This document shows, in pieces, positions 1 through 8,777 of a stretch of 22,676 nt of DNA. How positions within the stretch are numbered: the first letter of the stretch is position 1; every line of letters starts with the position of its first letter. Under the pieces are notes generated by a model. It searched no databases and was not told the DNA's origin. It saw only the letters and a list, made by a program, of their open reading frames with translations. This DNA is from a virus: positions 1 to 22,676 of IMG/VR virus record IMGVR_UViG_3300031772_000307. The stretch is one strand, 5' to 3'. Position numbers and translations under genes: made by a program.

Positions 1-1
1 T

Positions 2-190
2 GCAACTGTTGTCTCTGTTGCTGATACTCTTGTGGCTCAGAATGCCTATGCCCGTGCTTTGGTAGAACGTGGCGAAGATGGTGGTTTGACTTCATCTGAA
101 GCATACCAGTTGTACAAGGCTATGTTGGCTGATTACATTGCATTGGAAGGCACTCGCTATCCTGAAAATCAAGAGTTTGTGGCAACATGA
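2..190 (+). CDS. C-terminal end of an unknown phage protein (partial)
   Basis: An open frame enters from the left edge and stops at TGA 188-190. About 62 residues are visible; they are mostly helical in character and rich in Ala, Glu and Tyr. The next gene starts at ATG 187, inside this stop (ATGA overlap), so the two are translationally coupled and this is probably another structural or connector protein of the tail module. No motif is recognisable and the function is unknown. Confidence 0.7.
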   Translation, partial: ATVVSVADTLVAQNAYARALVERGEDGGLTSSEAYQLYKAMLADYIALEGTRYPENQEFVAT

Positions 191-1746
191 GTCAAGTACT
201 ACAGACTTATTCTTTAACAGCCCCCGGCTTTCAAGGGTTGAATACCCAAGAATCGCCTCTTGATTTGTCTCTTGGATTTGCCTTAGTTGCTCAAAATGCA
301 ATCATTGACCAGTATGGTCGAATCGGTTCTCGCAAAGGATACTCTAAGGTAAATTCTTCTAGTGGTGCTTTAGGTGCAAATGATGTAACTGTCATCCATG
401 AATTAGTGCAAGCAGATGGTACTTTGACTATTCTGTTTGCTGGAAACTTAAAGTTATTTAAACTTGATGGCTCTAATGCTGTTTCTGAACTAACCTATGG
501 TGGGGGGGGTACTGCTCCTACCATTACTGCAAATAATTGGCAGTGTGCATCCCTGAATAGCATCACATACTTTTTTCAATCAGGGCATGACCCATTGATA
601 TTTGACCCTGCTGTAAGCACTACAACATTTCGTAGAGTGTCAGAGAAAACTGGATATGTAGCAACAGTCCCATCAGCAAATATTGTTATATCTGCTTTTG
701 GTAGATTGTGGGCGGCAAACACAACAGCTAATAATGCTACTGTTTTCTTCAGTGACTTAATTTCAGGTCATGTATGGTCTACAGGTACTGCTGGTAGCTT
801 AAACGTAAACAATGTGTGGGTGAATGGTGCTGATGAGATTACTGGTTTAGCGGCTCACAATGGGTTCTTGTTTATCTTTGGTAAGCGTCAGATTCTTATT
901 TATGCTGGCGCTACTTCACCATCAACAATGACTCTTAGCGACACTGTTGAGGGTATAGGTTGCATTGCTAGGGACAGTATTCAAGCAACTAGTACAGATA
1001 TTATATTTTTGTCAAACAGTGGTGTGCGATCATTGATGAGGACAATTCAAGAGAAGTCTTCTCCTGAACGTGACTTGTCTAAGAATGTTCGCAATGATTT
1101 AATGTCTGCTGTTGCTGGTGAAACTGCATCAAATATTAAGGCTATATATTCAGAAAAAAATGCGTTGTATTTGTTAAATTTTCCAACATCAAAATATGTC
1201 TATGCGTTTGATACAAGAGGAATCATGCAAGATGGTTCATCAAGATCAACGATTTGGGATAGTATTGAACCAACGTCTTTTTGTGCAAGGCGTAATGGTG
1301 ATTTGTTGATTGGTAAGAATGGATATATTGGCAAATACGATACATATTTAGATGATGCAACATCATATAGATTGGCATACTATACAAATAATTCTGACCT
1401 TGGTGATGTGAACGTCACTTCTATTTTAAAAAAAATAAAGGTTATTGTTTTTGGTGGTTCTAATCAATTGGTAACACTGAAGTGGGGATATGATTTCACA
1501 GGAAATTATTACTCATCACAAGTAAACATACCAACTCAAACAACTGCTGAATATGGCATTGCTGAATATGGTGCGAATGCCACAACAATAGCATATTACA
1601 CATCTGGAATTGCATTAACAACAATAGAAACAAATGCAACTAGCAAGGGTAAAATTGTTCAAATAGGGGTTGAGATGGATATAAACAACAGTCAGTTATC
1701 CATTCAAAAGATTGAACTTCAAGCCAAAAATGGCAAGATTGCATAG
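187..1746 (+). CDS. Virion structural protein, probable tail nozzle/tail tube-like
   Basis: A 519-residue protein without signal peptide or membrane segment. It is beta-rich, with many repeated Gly/Asn/Thr turns and aromatic strand residues throughout, compatible with a propeller-like fold. The N-terminus carries a GLNTQESPLDL segment followed by a region with YGRIGSRKGY. Openings of this kind (a Gly-Leu/Gln segment, then an Arg-rich 'all parts together' motif) are seen in podovirus nozzle-type proteins, and this gene sits directly before the tail fibre and internal virion genes. The start overlaps the previous stop as ATGA. Assignment to virion structure is good; the exact nozzle role is inference from position and composition. 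Confidence 0.6.
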   Translation: MSQVLQTYSLTAPGFQGLNTQESPLDLSLGFALVAQNAIIDQYGRIGSRKGYSKVNSSSGALGANDVTVIHELVQADGTLTILFAGNLKLFKLDGSNAVSELTYGGGGTAPTITANNWQCASLNSITYFFQSGHDPLIFDPAVSTTTFRRVSEKTGYVATVPSANIVISAFGRLWAANTTANNATVFFSDLISGHVWSTGTAGSLNVNNVWVNGADEITGLAAHNGFLFIFGKRQILIYAGATSPSTMTLSDTVEGIGCIARDSIQATSTDIIFLSNSGVRSLMRTIQEKSSPERDLSKNVRNDLMSAVAGETASNIKAIYSEKNALYLLNFPTSKYVYAFDTRGIMQDGSSRSTIWDSIEPTSFCARRNGDLLIGKNGYIGKYDTYLDDATSYRLAYYTNNSDLGDVNVTSILKKIKVIVFGGSNQLVTLKWGYDFTGNYYSSQVNIPTQTTAEYGIAEYGANATTIAYYTSGIALTTIETNATSKGKIVQIGVEMDINNSQLSIQKIELQAKNGKIA

Positions 1747-1754
1747 GGGAAAAA

Positions 1755-3314
1755 ATGTCAAACTATACACAAACAACAAATTTTGCAACCAAAGATGCAC
1801 TTGCGTCTGGTAATCCTTTAAAAGTTGTTAAAGGTACTGAGATCAATGTTGAGTTTGCAAATATTGCAACAGCAGTTGCCACAAAAGCAGATTCTAGTGC
1901 TGGAACAATTTCAGGCGCAACAATAACAACTTCAACTATCAATAGTTCTACTATTGGTGCAACCACTCCAAGTACAGGTGCTTTCACAACACTATCTGCC
2001 ACAGGAGTATCAACTTTAAGTAATGTTGTATTACCTGTTATTGACAATATTAAGTTGGGTTACACAACTACTGCAACAGCCGCTGGAACAACAACATTAA
2101 CCTCTGCTAGTAACAACCAACAGTTTTTTACTGGCTCAACAACTCAAACAGTTGTTTTGCCTGTTACCAGCACTCTTGCACTTGGACTGAGTTATTTGAT
2201 TGTCAATAACTCAACTGGAGTTGTAACTGTTCAGTCAAGTGGTGCAAACATAATTACGTTAATTCCTGCTGGCGCATCTGTTAGATGTACTTGTATTCTT
2301 ATTACAGGAACAACTGCCGCAAGTTGGTCGTTTGCTTTTGAGGGTAGTTCAAACATACCTTATAAGGAAATTTTAACGATAACTGCAACTGTTGCGACAA
2401 ATATACTGACATTAGGATTGAATCCCTGTTCATTAGATTTCAGGTCATCTACTGCATCTTCAGGGGCAACAACAACAAGAAATGTTACAGCCGCCATTTC
2501 AATGACTGTTTCCAATGGTTCTACGCTTGGCGCAGTAAGCGGGATACTAGCTAAATTGGCTGTTTTGGCTATAGACAATGCTGGCACAGTTGAATTAGCT
2601 GTTGTAAATGCAAATGCTTATGGTCTGTTAGACGAGCGTAGTTTGATTAGTACAACTGCTGAAGGTGGAACTGGTACAGCAGACAGTGGAACTGTAATTT
2701 ACTCAACAACTGCTAGAACCTCTGTACCATTTAGGATTGTGGGTTATGTTGAGTCAACACAAGCAACTGCTGGCGCATACGCTACAGCACCATCTAATAT
2801 TGCGGGAATGGGTGGTGCAATTGTGCCTCAACCAACTCCAGTAATTACCTCTGGCACTGCTGTTGCGTCTACCAGCGGTACAAGCATTGACTTCACAGGC
2901 ATCCCAAGCTGGGTGAAGCGAATTACTGTGATGCTAAGTGGTGTGAGTACAAACGGGACGTCAGATTTAATTATTCAATTAGGCACAGGCGCAACACCCA
3001 CATATACAACAACTGGTTATAGAGGGTCTGCTGTAAAAACTGCCGCGCTACTTTTAGACACTTCGGGGTTTTATATTTCTTCTGGAATATCTGCAACTAC
3101 TATATTAAATGGTTCAGCTACCCTTTGTTTAATGGATTCAGCAAATAATATTTGGGTAGAAAATGGGGCAATTGGATATTCTGACGGCGCATCAGTTGCC
3201 CTTTCTGCTGGCGCTGTAACTTTACCAGCTATTTTAACAAGTGTTCGCATTACTTCTTTTGGCGGTGTAAATACATTCGATGCTGGTTCTATCAACATTT
3301 TGTCCGAGGGATAA
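1755..3314 (+). CDS. Tail fibre / receptor-binding protein
   Basis: A 519-residue protein, very rich in Thr, Ser, Ala and Gly. Residues 1-45 form an opening of the kind used by phage fibres to anchor (FATKDALASGNPLKVVKG, then an EFANIATAVATKAD segment). They are followed by a Thr/Ser repeat stalk (about 50-90), a beta domain containing QTVVLPVTSTLALG and SSGANIITL, and a C-terminal domain beginning near FTGIPSWVKRITVMLSGV, which resembles the common C-terminal domain of phage fibres. A GGGG-type ribosome-binding site precedes ATG 1755. The protein would recognise the host surface. The fold family is inferred from memory of similar fibres, not from a search. Confidence 0.75.
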   Translation: MSNYTQTTNFATKDALASGNPLKVVKGTEINVEFANIATAVATKADSSAGTISGATITTSTINSSTIGATTPSTGAFTTLSATGVSTLSNVVLPVIDNIKLGYTTTATAAGTTTLTSASNNQQFFTGSTTQTVVLPVTSTLALGLSYLIVNNSTGVVTVQSSGANIITLIPAGASVRCTCILITGTTAASWSFAFEGSSNIPYKEILTITATVATNILTLGLNPCSLDFRSSTASSGATTTRNVTAAISMTVSNGSTLGAVSGILAKLAVLAIDNAGTVELAVVNANAYGLLDERSLISTTAEGGTGTADSGTVIYSTTARTSVPFRIVGYVESTQATAGAYATAPSNIAGMGGAIVPQPTPVITSGTAVASTSGTSIDFTGIPSWVKRITVMLSGVSTNGTSDLIIQLGTGATPTYTTTGYRGSAVKTAALLLDTSGFYISSGISATTILNGSATLCLMDSANNIWVENGAIGYSDGASVALSAGAVTLPAILTSVRITSFGGVNTFDAGSINILSEG

Positions 3315-3317
3315 ATC

Positions 3318-3344
3318 ATGAGCACAATACAAGTAAACAAATGA
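3318..3344 (+). other. Eight-codon leader ORF coupled to the cupin gene
   Basis: A GAGGG Shine-Dalgarno sequence (3306-3310) lies seven bases before ATG 3318. That ATG opens a frame of only eight codons ending at TGA 3342-3344, and the stop overlaps the cupin start ATG 3341 as ATGA. The 20 bases before ATG 3341 hold no Shine-Dalgarno sequence, so ribosomes probably load at 3318 and reinitiate at 3341. It could instead be a remnant of an older start. Confidence 0.4.
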
Positions 3345-3649
3345 CCCAACCTGAGATCACTCACCACTTTTCTGATGGACTGTATGCCAAGGAAGCTAGG
3401 TTTCCTGCGGGTACTGCTATCTTGAAGCACACCCATAACTTCAGTCACTTGTCTATATTGGCTGAAGGTAAGGTTGCTGTATTGCGTGGGAATGAGATTG
3501 ATATTGTGAATGCTCCTGCTTGTATTGAAATTAAGGCTGGCTTGACGCATGGCGTTAAGGCAATAACAGATTGTGTTTGGTTTTGTATTCACGCCACTGA
3601 CGAGAAAGACCCGTCTAAAGTGGATGAGATTTTGATTAAAGGAGATTGA
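3341..3649 (+). CDS. Small cupin-domain protein
   Basis: A 102-residue single-domain protein with the cupin pattern: a Gly followed by H30-x-H32, then H36, Gly residues at the strand turns, and a second motif with KAGLTHG providing H70. These histidines are plausible metal ligands, though the Glu and Pro usual in the two cupin motifs are missing. It lies between the fibre gene and the internal virion genes, all on the same strand, with a coupled start. Cupins range from enzymes to sugar-binding proteins. A role in the virion or in modifying a surface sugar is possible but not shown. Confidence 0.7.
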   Translation: MTQPEITHHFSDGLYAKEARFPAGTAILKHTHNFSHLSILAEGKVAVLRGNEIDIVNAPACIEIKAGLTHGVKAITDCVWFCIHATDEKDPSKVDEILIKGD

Positions 3650-3650
3650 T

Positions 3651-4688
3651 ATGCCAATCGGTGCAGTATTAGGATTTTTAGGGGCGCAAGAACAAGCAGA
3701 TGCTACTAGAAGTGCGGCTAACATTTCTGCGGCGGCTCAACGTGAAGCGGCACGACAAGCGGCTGAAGCGGCTAAGTTTCGCCCTGTAGGAATTACCTCA
3801 CGTTATGGTACATCCAACTTTCAGATGTCTCCAGAGGGTTATCTTACTGGTGCTGGTTATAACCTGAGTCCTGACTTAAAAGCCTATCAAGATCGTTTGA
3901 TGGGTCTTACTGGTGGCGCTTTAACTCAGGCAGAACAAGCACAACAACAGTATGCACCTTTGTCTCAGGCGGCTACAGGACTGTTTGGATTGGGTCAGCA
4001 GTATCTTGCACAGAGTCCTGAACAGGTTGCGGCTAAATACATTCAACAGCAACAGGATTTGCTTGCACCTAGCCGTGAGCGTCAGATGGCTCAGTTGCAG
4101 AACCAATTGTTTCAACAAGGTCGTGGTGGATTGTCTGTAGGTGCTACAGGGACAAGACCTAGTGGTGCGGCTGGATTGGGTGCTACTACACCTGAGATGG
4201 AAGCGTACTACAACGCTATTGCTCAACAGGATGCTCAGTTGGCGGCACAAGCACAGCAAGCTGGTCAACAGAATGTTGCGTTTGGTGCTGGATTGTTTGG
4301 AACTGGTGCAGGGATGTTAGGTCAGTATCAAGCTGGTCAGGTAGGCGCATTGAACCCATTTACAACCTATTTAGGTGCTGGTCAAACAATTGAAGAACTT
4401 GGACAAGCGCCTTTGAAGTTGGGTGCGGCTTTAGGTGGTCAAGCGGCGGCTTATGGTGCTAATGTTGGTCAGGCATTATTAACTGGTGGTATTAGTGCCG
4501 CTAGAGCGCAACAGGCTGGCGCTGGAGGAAGTCCTTTAGGTGGTCTATTACAAGGGGCGGCTGGAGATAAACAGTTTATTCAGGGTCTGCAAAACTACTT
4601 TAATCCTCCTTATGTTCAAAATCAAACAGCTTTTAATTATGGACAAACATCTGGCTATTCTGATGGCACACCAGTTACATTGTTTTAA
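3651..4688 (+). CDS. Probable internal virion / DNA ejection protein (Gln/Ala-rich)
   Basis: A 345-residue protein starting at ATG 3651 behind an AAGGAG site. Residues 1-12 are hydrophobic (PIGAVLGFLG). They are followed by an Ala/Arg/Glu-rich amphipathic helix (about 13-45), long Gln/Ala-rich helical stretches, and Gly-rich hydrophobic patches such as FGAGLFGTGAGMLG. This composition, the position after the fibre and before two larger proteins of similar style, and the absence of enzyme motifs fit an internal virion protein that helps carry DNA through the envelope, like the T7 gp14 or P22 gp7 class. Homology to those is not established. Confidence 0.5.
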   Translation: MPIGAVLGFLGAQEQADATRSAANISAAAQREAARQAAEAAKFRPVGITSRYGTSNFQMSPEGYLTGAGYNLSPDLKAYQDRLMGLTGGALTQAEQAQQQYAPLSQAATGLFGLGQQYLAQSPEQVAAKYIQQQQDLLAPSRERQMAQLQNQLFQQGRGGLSVGATGTRPSGAAGLGATTPEMEAYYNAIAQQDAQLAAQAQQAGQQNVAFGAGLFGTGAGMLGQYQAGQVGALNPFTTYLGAGQTIEELGQAPLKLGAALGGQAAAYGANVGQALLTGGISAARAQQAGAGGSPLGGLLQGAAGDKQFIQGLQNYFNPPYVQNQTAFNYGQTSGYSDGTPVTLF

Positions 4689-4697
4689 GGAATAATC

Positions 4698-6236
4698 ATG
4701 GCAACCTCAGAAATTCTCGGTTTATTTACTACTCCTGAACAGTACCAACTTGCTCAACAGCAAGCACAACAGGCTCAGGCTATGCAATACGCACAGCTTG
4801 ACCCAAGGTCTCAAGCTAACTATGGTTTCTATCGTGCTGGTCAACAGTTAGGTGGTGCTATTGGCGGTGCTTTGGGTGGTCAAGACCCTATGCTTCAAAA
4901 GATTTCACAGCGTCAGCAGTTGATTGGGATGATTGACCCTAGCAACCCTGACACCTATGCTCAAGCCATTCAAGCTGCATTGCAAGGTGGAGATCAAGAA
5001 GCTGCTTTCCTGTTACGCAATGAGATGATGAAGGCGAGGCAGCAGGCGCAACAACAGCAGTTGCAAGGTTATAAATTAACTGATTACCTTACCGAGCGTG
5101 ATGTGGGTATGCAGAATCAAGGTCTTACCAACATGGCTAATCAGTTGGTTGGTCAACTCAAAAACCCTGATGGCACTATCAATGAGGATGTTAAGGCTAA
5201 ATTGCTTTCATTCCCTCAAGGTCGTACAGCTATATCTGAACAAGCCAAAGTTTTGCCAGCATTGCGTCAACTTGGTGCGGCTGGTGCTGTTGAAGATGAC
5301 CCATTCAAGATATTTACTCAAGACCCAACAATTCCTGCTAATGTGAAGACTCTTGCAACTCAATATTCAAGCAGTCTTTCTAAAGGAATAATTGACCCTG
5401 AGAAGGTTGATTCCAAGGTCAAAGAATTGACTGACATGACTCAACGCATTCAGCAGTTTGACCAAAATCAGGCTCAGATTAAATCTAATCAGGCACTGAT
5501 GGATAGTTATAAACAGCAAGGTCTTCAAACTTCTCAAGCATATCTTGCAATCGCACAATCTAATAATGCCCTTGCACAAAGACAAGCTGGATTCCAACAA
5601 CAAATGAAGTTGGATGAAGCGGCTAGGAAACGTGAACAAGATCAACTTAAACAAGAAGAAAAAGCCAACAAACCTCTTAGACCTGACTTGGCTAAAGATG
5701 AAGAAGCTGATTACCTTAATGCTGGTGCGGCAAGAAATCTTGCTATTGAGGCAAATGACTATGTAAACAGCATCAAACGTGGTGATATTAAGTTTGGCTT
5801 GAAAGATCGTGCATCTATTGCGGCTAGAAGTGCATTGGGTTCAAATGACCCTGATGTAGTGGCTAGAAATGACTTTGAGAGGTTCAAGACTCGTCTTGTC
5901 AATGAGTCTTTACGCCTAAATAAAGGTACTCAAACAGAAGGTGATGCCGCAAGATCAATCAAAGAATTGCAAGGCGCTGAATCTGAGGTTGATGCTGCTA
6001 AAGCAATTAACACACTGGCTGAACTTAATGCTAGAAAAGTCTCTGATGCACAAAAATCAATTGAAAGACGCAGGGTTAACGCTGGTTCTAGATTGCCTGA
6101 AGTTCCAATCGAAACATTGAGATTTGAGCCGCAAACATTTACGCAACAAGATGTTGATTCATTTTTGAAGAATCCAAAGTATCCATCAGGAAGTATTTTT
6201 GTTGACCCCAAGGGGACTAGAAGGGTGAAGCCATAA
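4698..6236 (+). CDS. Probable internal virion protein (Gln-rich, coiled coil)
   Basis: A 512-residue protein starting behind an AAGGA site. The first 130 residues are extremely Gln/Ala-rich with a short Gly patch (GGAIGGALGG). Residues about 230-330 form long charged and Gln-rich helices likely to be a coiled coil (including REQDQLKQEEKANK). The C-terminal third has a compact helical region with LNKGTQTEGDAARSIKEL, then a basic tail. Its stop overlaps the next start as TAATG. The order of three such proteins in a row matches the ejection-protein gene block of podoviruses. Function is inferred from composition and place. Confidence 0.5.
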   Translation: MATSEILGLFTTPEQYQLAQQQAQQAQAMQYAQLDPRSQANYGFYRAGQQLGGAIGGALGGQDPMLQKISQRQQLIGMIDPSNPDTYAQAIQAALQGGDQEAAFLLRNEMMKARQQAQQQQLQGYKLTDYLTERDVGMQNQGLTNMANQLVGQLKNPDGTINEDVKAKLLSFPQGRTAISEQAKVLPALRQLGAAGAVEDDPFKIFTQDPTIPANVKTLATQYSSSLSKGIIDPEKVDSKVKELTDMTQRIQQFDQNQAQIKSNQALMDSYKQQGLQTSQAYLAIAQSNNALAQRQAGFQQQMKLDEAARKREQDQLKQEEKANKPLRPDLAKDEEADYLNAGAARNLAIEANDYVNSIKRGDIKFGLKDRASIAARSALGSNDPDVVARNDFERFKTRLVNESLRLNKGTQTEGDAARSIKELQGAESEVDAAKAINTLAELNARKVSDAQKSIERRRVNAGSRLPEVPIETLRFEPQTFTQQDVDSFLKNPKYPSGSIFVDPKGTRRVKP

Positions 6237-8089
6237 TGACTGACTACACAAAATTACCTTTGGCTGAAGGTGAAGCTAGAACTTCAGTATTTCAAGAAAA
6301 CACTAAATACTCACCACTTGCTGAGTCAGCAAGGGCATTTGGTCAAGGTATGACTTTTGGCACTTTAGATGAACTTGAAGCAGCAGTAAGGACAGGTTCT
6401 ATTAGCGGTGCTGACTATGAGCGTCAACGAAATCTATTGCGTGAACAGCAAAAGCAGTTTGGTGAAGATATGCCACTAGTTAAGACTCCCTTGGAGTTAG
6501 CTGGTGGTTTTGCCCTCCCTTTGGGAGCAGCCCGTCAAGTTGCAAAGTTAGCACCTGAAACGCAAGCATTGGTAACTGGTACAACATTAATGGGTCAGGC
6601 GGGTCGTGGCACTGCTGTTGGTGCTACTACTGGTGCTTTATCAGGGTATGGATATTCTGAGAAAGATGCTGTTTCTGACACTGTTATGGGTGGTATTTTT
6701 GGCGGTGTTTTGGGCGGTACTGTCCCTATCATTATTGATAAAGCTGGCTCAATCATTAGGAATGTGCTTAACGCATCAGGCATTGGTGACCAAGCAACTG
6801 CATCATCCAAGATGCTTGCTAACTATATGCAGAAGGATAATCTGACTCCTCAAGAGGCGTTTGATGCACTCAATGAGTTGCGCCGTATTGGTGTTCCTAA
6901 TCCCGTTATTGCTGACTTAGGTAAGAACCTGAATGACTTAGCCTATAACGCATACATTGTTCAATCTAAAGCCAAGGGTTCTACAGCTAAGTTCCTTGAG
7001 AGTAGATTGATTGACCAACCAAATGACATTGTTCAGGGATTGGTTGAAAAGGCAGGATTGGCTAAGAATGTTAATGGCTATGAGTATTTGACTGCACTTG
7101 CTGAGAACCAAGCAAGTAAGGCTAATGCTGCTTATCCAAAAGCCTACAGCCTTGACATTGATGCAAGACCATTCAGAACTTACGTTGAAAGACCAGTATT
7201 TGTTAAGGCTTATGAAGAAGCACAAAAACGTGCATCTGTTTATGGTGAGACATTGCCTGAATTGGATGCCATTCGTAATGCCCAATCAGTACCTACAGAC
7301 ATACTTCACCAGATCAAGATGGGTTTAGATCGTGTCGTAGAGAAGGAAACTGATGCTGTAACAGGCAAAGTATCTGGTTATGGTCGTGATGTACTCAAGG
7401 TAAAAAATGAGTTCAATGACAAGATCAAATCATTGAATGGTGACTATGCAAAGGCTAATGCTGAATTTGCTGATGCCTCACGCATTAAGAGTTCATTTGA
7501 GATGGGTCAGAAGTATCAACAGATTGACCCAAAGGAAGCTGCCGCTAACATTAAGAAGATGAATTCTGATGAAAAGGAAGCATTCAGACTTGGCATGATG
7601 GCAGACATTAACAAACGAGTTGGTGACTTTAAAGGTGGTGATTTCTCTCGCCAAGTCTTCAAGTCTGACAATCAGAAGTTGATGGTTCGCTATGCCTTTG
7701 ATGACCAAAAGGCATATAACGAATTCTCTCAGTACGTTAAGGGTTTGACTGAGCAAAGCAAAACAGCAAAAGCGTTACTTGGTGGGTCTAAAACTGGTGA
7801 GCGTTTATCTACACAAGAGGAAGCTAGTGCTTTAGGAAGCATCACGCAAAGTCTTACAAGTGGTGACTTAACTGGTACAGCCTTGGGATTGTTGAAAACT
7901 GGTTTAGCCAGATCAAGAGGCATTAGCGGTGAAACATCAGAAGCATTGCAAAAGAAACTGTTTAGTGTTGACCCTATTGAGCAAAGAGCAGTGCTAGAGG
8001 AGTTAAATCGCAGAGCAAGGAAGAAACCTACAGGCTTGCTATCTGGTGCTGCTGGTCTTGGAACTGCCACAGGCATCTTAGGAGACTGA
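6236..8089 (+). CDS. Probable internal virion protein with glycine-zipper region
   Basis: A 617-residue protein, the largest of the virion block in this window. After a charged N-terminus, residues about 85-165 are Gly/Ala-rich and hydrophobic (including GTAVGATTGALSGYGY and MGGIFGGVLGGTVP), a glycine-zipper-like stretch suited to membrane insertion. The remainder is helical and charged, with Lys/Asp-rich segments. No lytic transglycosylase or peptidase motif is visible. The start overlaps the preceding stop by one base. It would be the large ejection-channel component, though this rests on context; it could be another structural protein. Confidence 0.5.
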   Translation: MTDYTKLPLAEGEARTSVFQENTKYSPLAESARAFGQGMTFGTLDELEAAVRTGSISGADYERQRNLLREQQKQFGEDMPLVKTPLELAGGFALPLGAARQVAKLAPETQALVTGTTLMGQAGRGTAVGATTGALSGYGYSEKDAVSDTVMGGIFGGVLGGTVPIIIDKAGSIIRNVLNASGIGDQATASSKMLANYMQKDNLTPQEAFDALNELRRIGVPNPVIADLGKNLNDLAYNAYIVQSKAKGSTAKFLESRLIDQPNDIVQGLVEKAGLAKNVNGYEYLTALAENQASKANAAYPKAYSLDIDARPFRTYVERPVFVKAYEEAQKRASVYGETLPELDAIRNAQSVPTDILHQIKMGLDRVVEKETDAVTGKVSGYGRDVLKVKNEFNDKIKSLNGDYAKANAEFADASRIKSSFEMGQKYQQIDPKEAAANIKKMNSDEKEAFRLGMMADINKRVGDFKGGDFSRQVFKSDNQKLMVRYAFDDQKAYNEFSQYVKGLTEQSKTAKALLGGSKTGERLSTQEEASALGSITQSLTSGDLTGTALGLLKTGLARSRGISGETSEALQKKLFSVDPIEQRAVLEELNRRARKKPTGLLSGAAGLGTATGILGD

Positions 8090-8090
8090 A

Positions 8091-8777
8091 ATTGACCCAA
8101 TCTCTATCTGTCTTCTTGCGGGATCGCTGGTTAGGAGCATTCAATCTTCTGTCGAGCTGTACCAATCTGCTCGTGAGCAGTTTGTCTCAATCAAAAAAAC
8201 TGTTGACGATGTTGCTGCCATTGGTAAAGAGGTCAAAGGATTTTGGGGTTCATTGCGTAAACTATTTGGCGGTAGTCCCAAGCCTGAAGCTACAAAGTCT
8301 GTGGTTCAAGCTAAAAAGTCTGAGTATGTCAATGTTGATGAAACTGAAGTCAAAGCAAAAATCGTAAAGGATTTAAGTGCATTTTTCAAATTACAGGCAC
8401 AGCTACAGCAGCATATAGAACAGGAAGAACTTAAAGCCAGAACAGTTGTATTTGCTGATGACGTAAATCTAATGGAAGAATCGCTCAACAGGGTTCTTGC
8501 CGCACAAGAAATGGAACGGATGGTCGTTCAAATTCGTGAGGTGATGGTATACGGCTCTAAAGATATGGGTGCTTTGTATTCAGAAGTTTTTGCCATGAGA
8601 GATGTGATTGCAGCAGAGCAAGACAAAGCAAGGAAGAATCGGGATGCAGAAATATGGCAACGAAAGCAAAAGGAGCGTCTTCTAGCAGAAAAGCAAGTGT
8701 ATCTAATGGTGACTATCCTCTGCCTCCTATATTTGTGGCTTCTGATAGCGTTCATAAGCAAGATTGGGAAAACGTAG
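8091..8777 (+). CDS. Membrane-anchored protein of unknown function, likely ATT start
   Basis: The frame opens after a TAG at 8079-8081. It has no ATG, GTG or TTG before TTG 8253, yet the codons between read as good protein (DPISICLLAGSLVRSIQSSV, then a charged helix). An AGGAG site at 8080-8084 sits six bases before ATT 8091, so ATT is the most likely start and gives 228 residues. An internal TTG at 8253 would give only 174 residues. The protein has an amphipathic N-terminus, a charged helical middle and a single membrane segment at about 203-222 near the C-terminus. It opens the lysis region; function is unknown. Confidence 0.65.
   Translation: MDPISICLLAGSLVRSIQSSVELYQSAREQFVSIKKTVDDVAAIGKEVKGFWGSLRKLFGGSPKPEATKSVVQAKKSEYVNVDETEVKAKIVKDLSAFFKLQAQLQQHIEQEELKARTVVFADDVNLMEESLNRVLAAQEMERMVVQIREVMVYGSKDMGALYSEVFAMRDVIAAEQDKARKNRDAEIWQRKQKERLLAEKQVYLMVTILCLLYLWLLIAFISKIGKT

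Noticed and set aside
187-3314. Two neighbouring genes of exactly 519 residues, suggesting duplication
   Set aside because: Their sequences share no visible similarity (nozzle-like beta protein and Thr/Ser-rich fibre), so the equal length is chance.
3071-3724. A 217-residue minus-strand frame opening with a lipoprotein-like signal
   Set aside because: It runs opposite the fibre end, the whole cupin gene and the start of the next gene, all of which have better ribosome sites and protein-like composition. The signal-like start is the reverse of Ala/Ser-rich coding DNA.
3921-4268. A 115-residue minus-strand frame rich in Leu, Cys and Ser
   Set aside because: It is the antisense of the Gln-rich codons of an internal virion gene, which always gives Leu/Cys-rich frames.
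8092-8367. A 91-residue frame from TTG 8092
   Set aside because: Its protein is Leu/Ser-rich without structure and shares DNA with the ATT-started frame, which continues as a sensible 228-residue protein.
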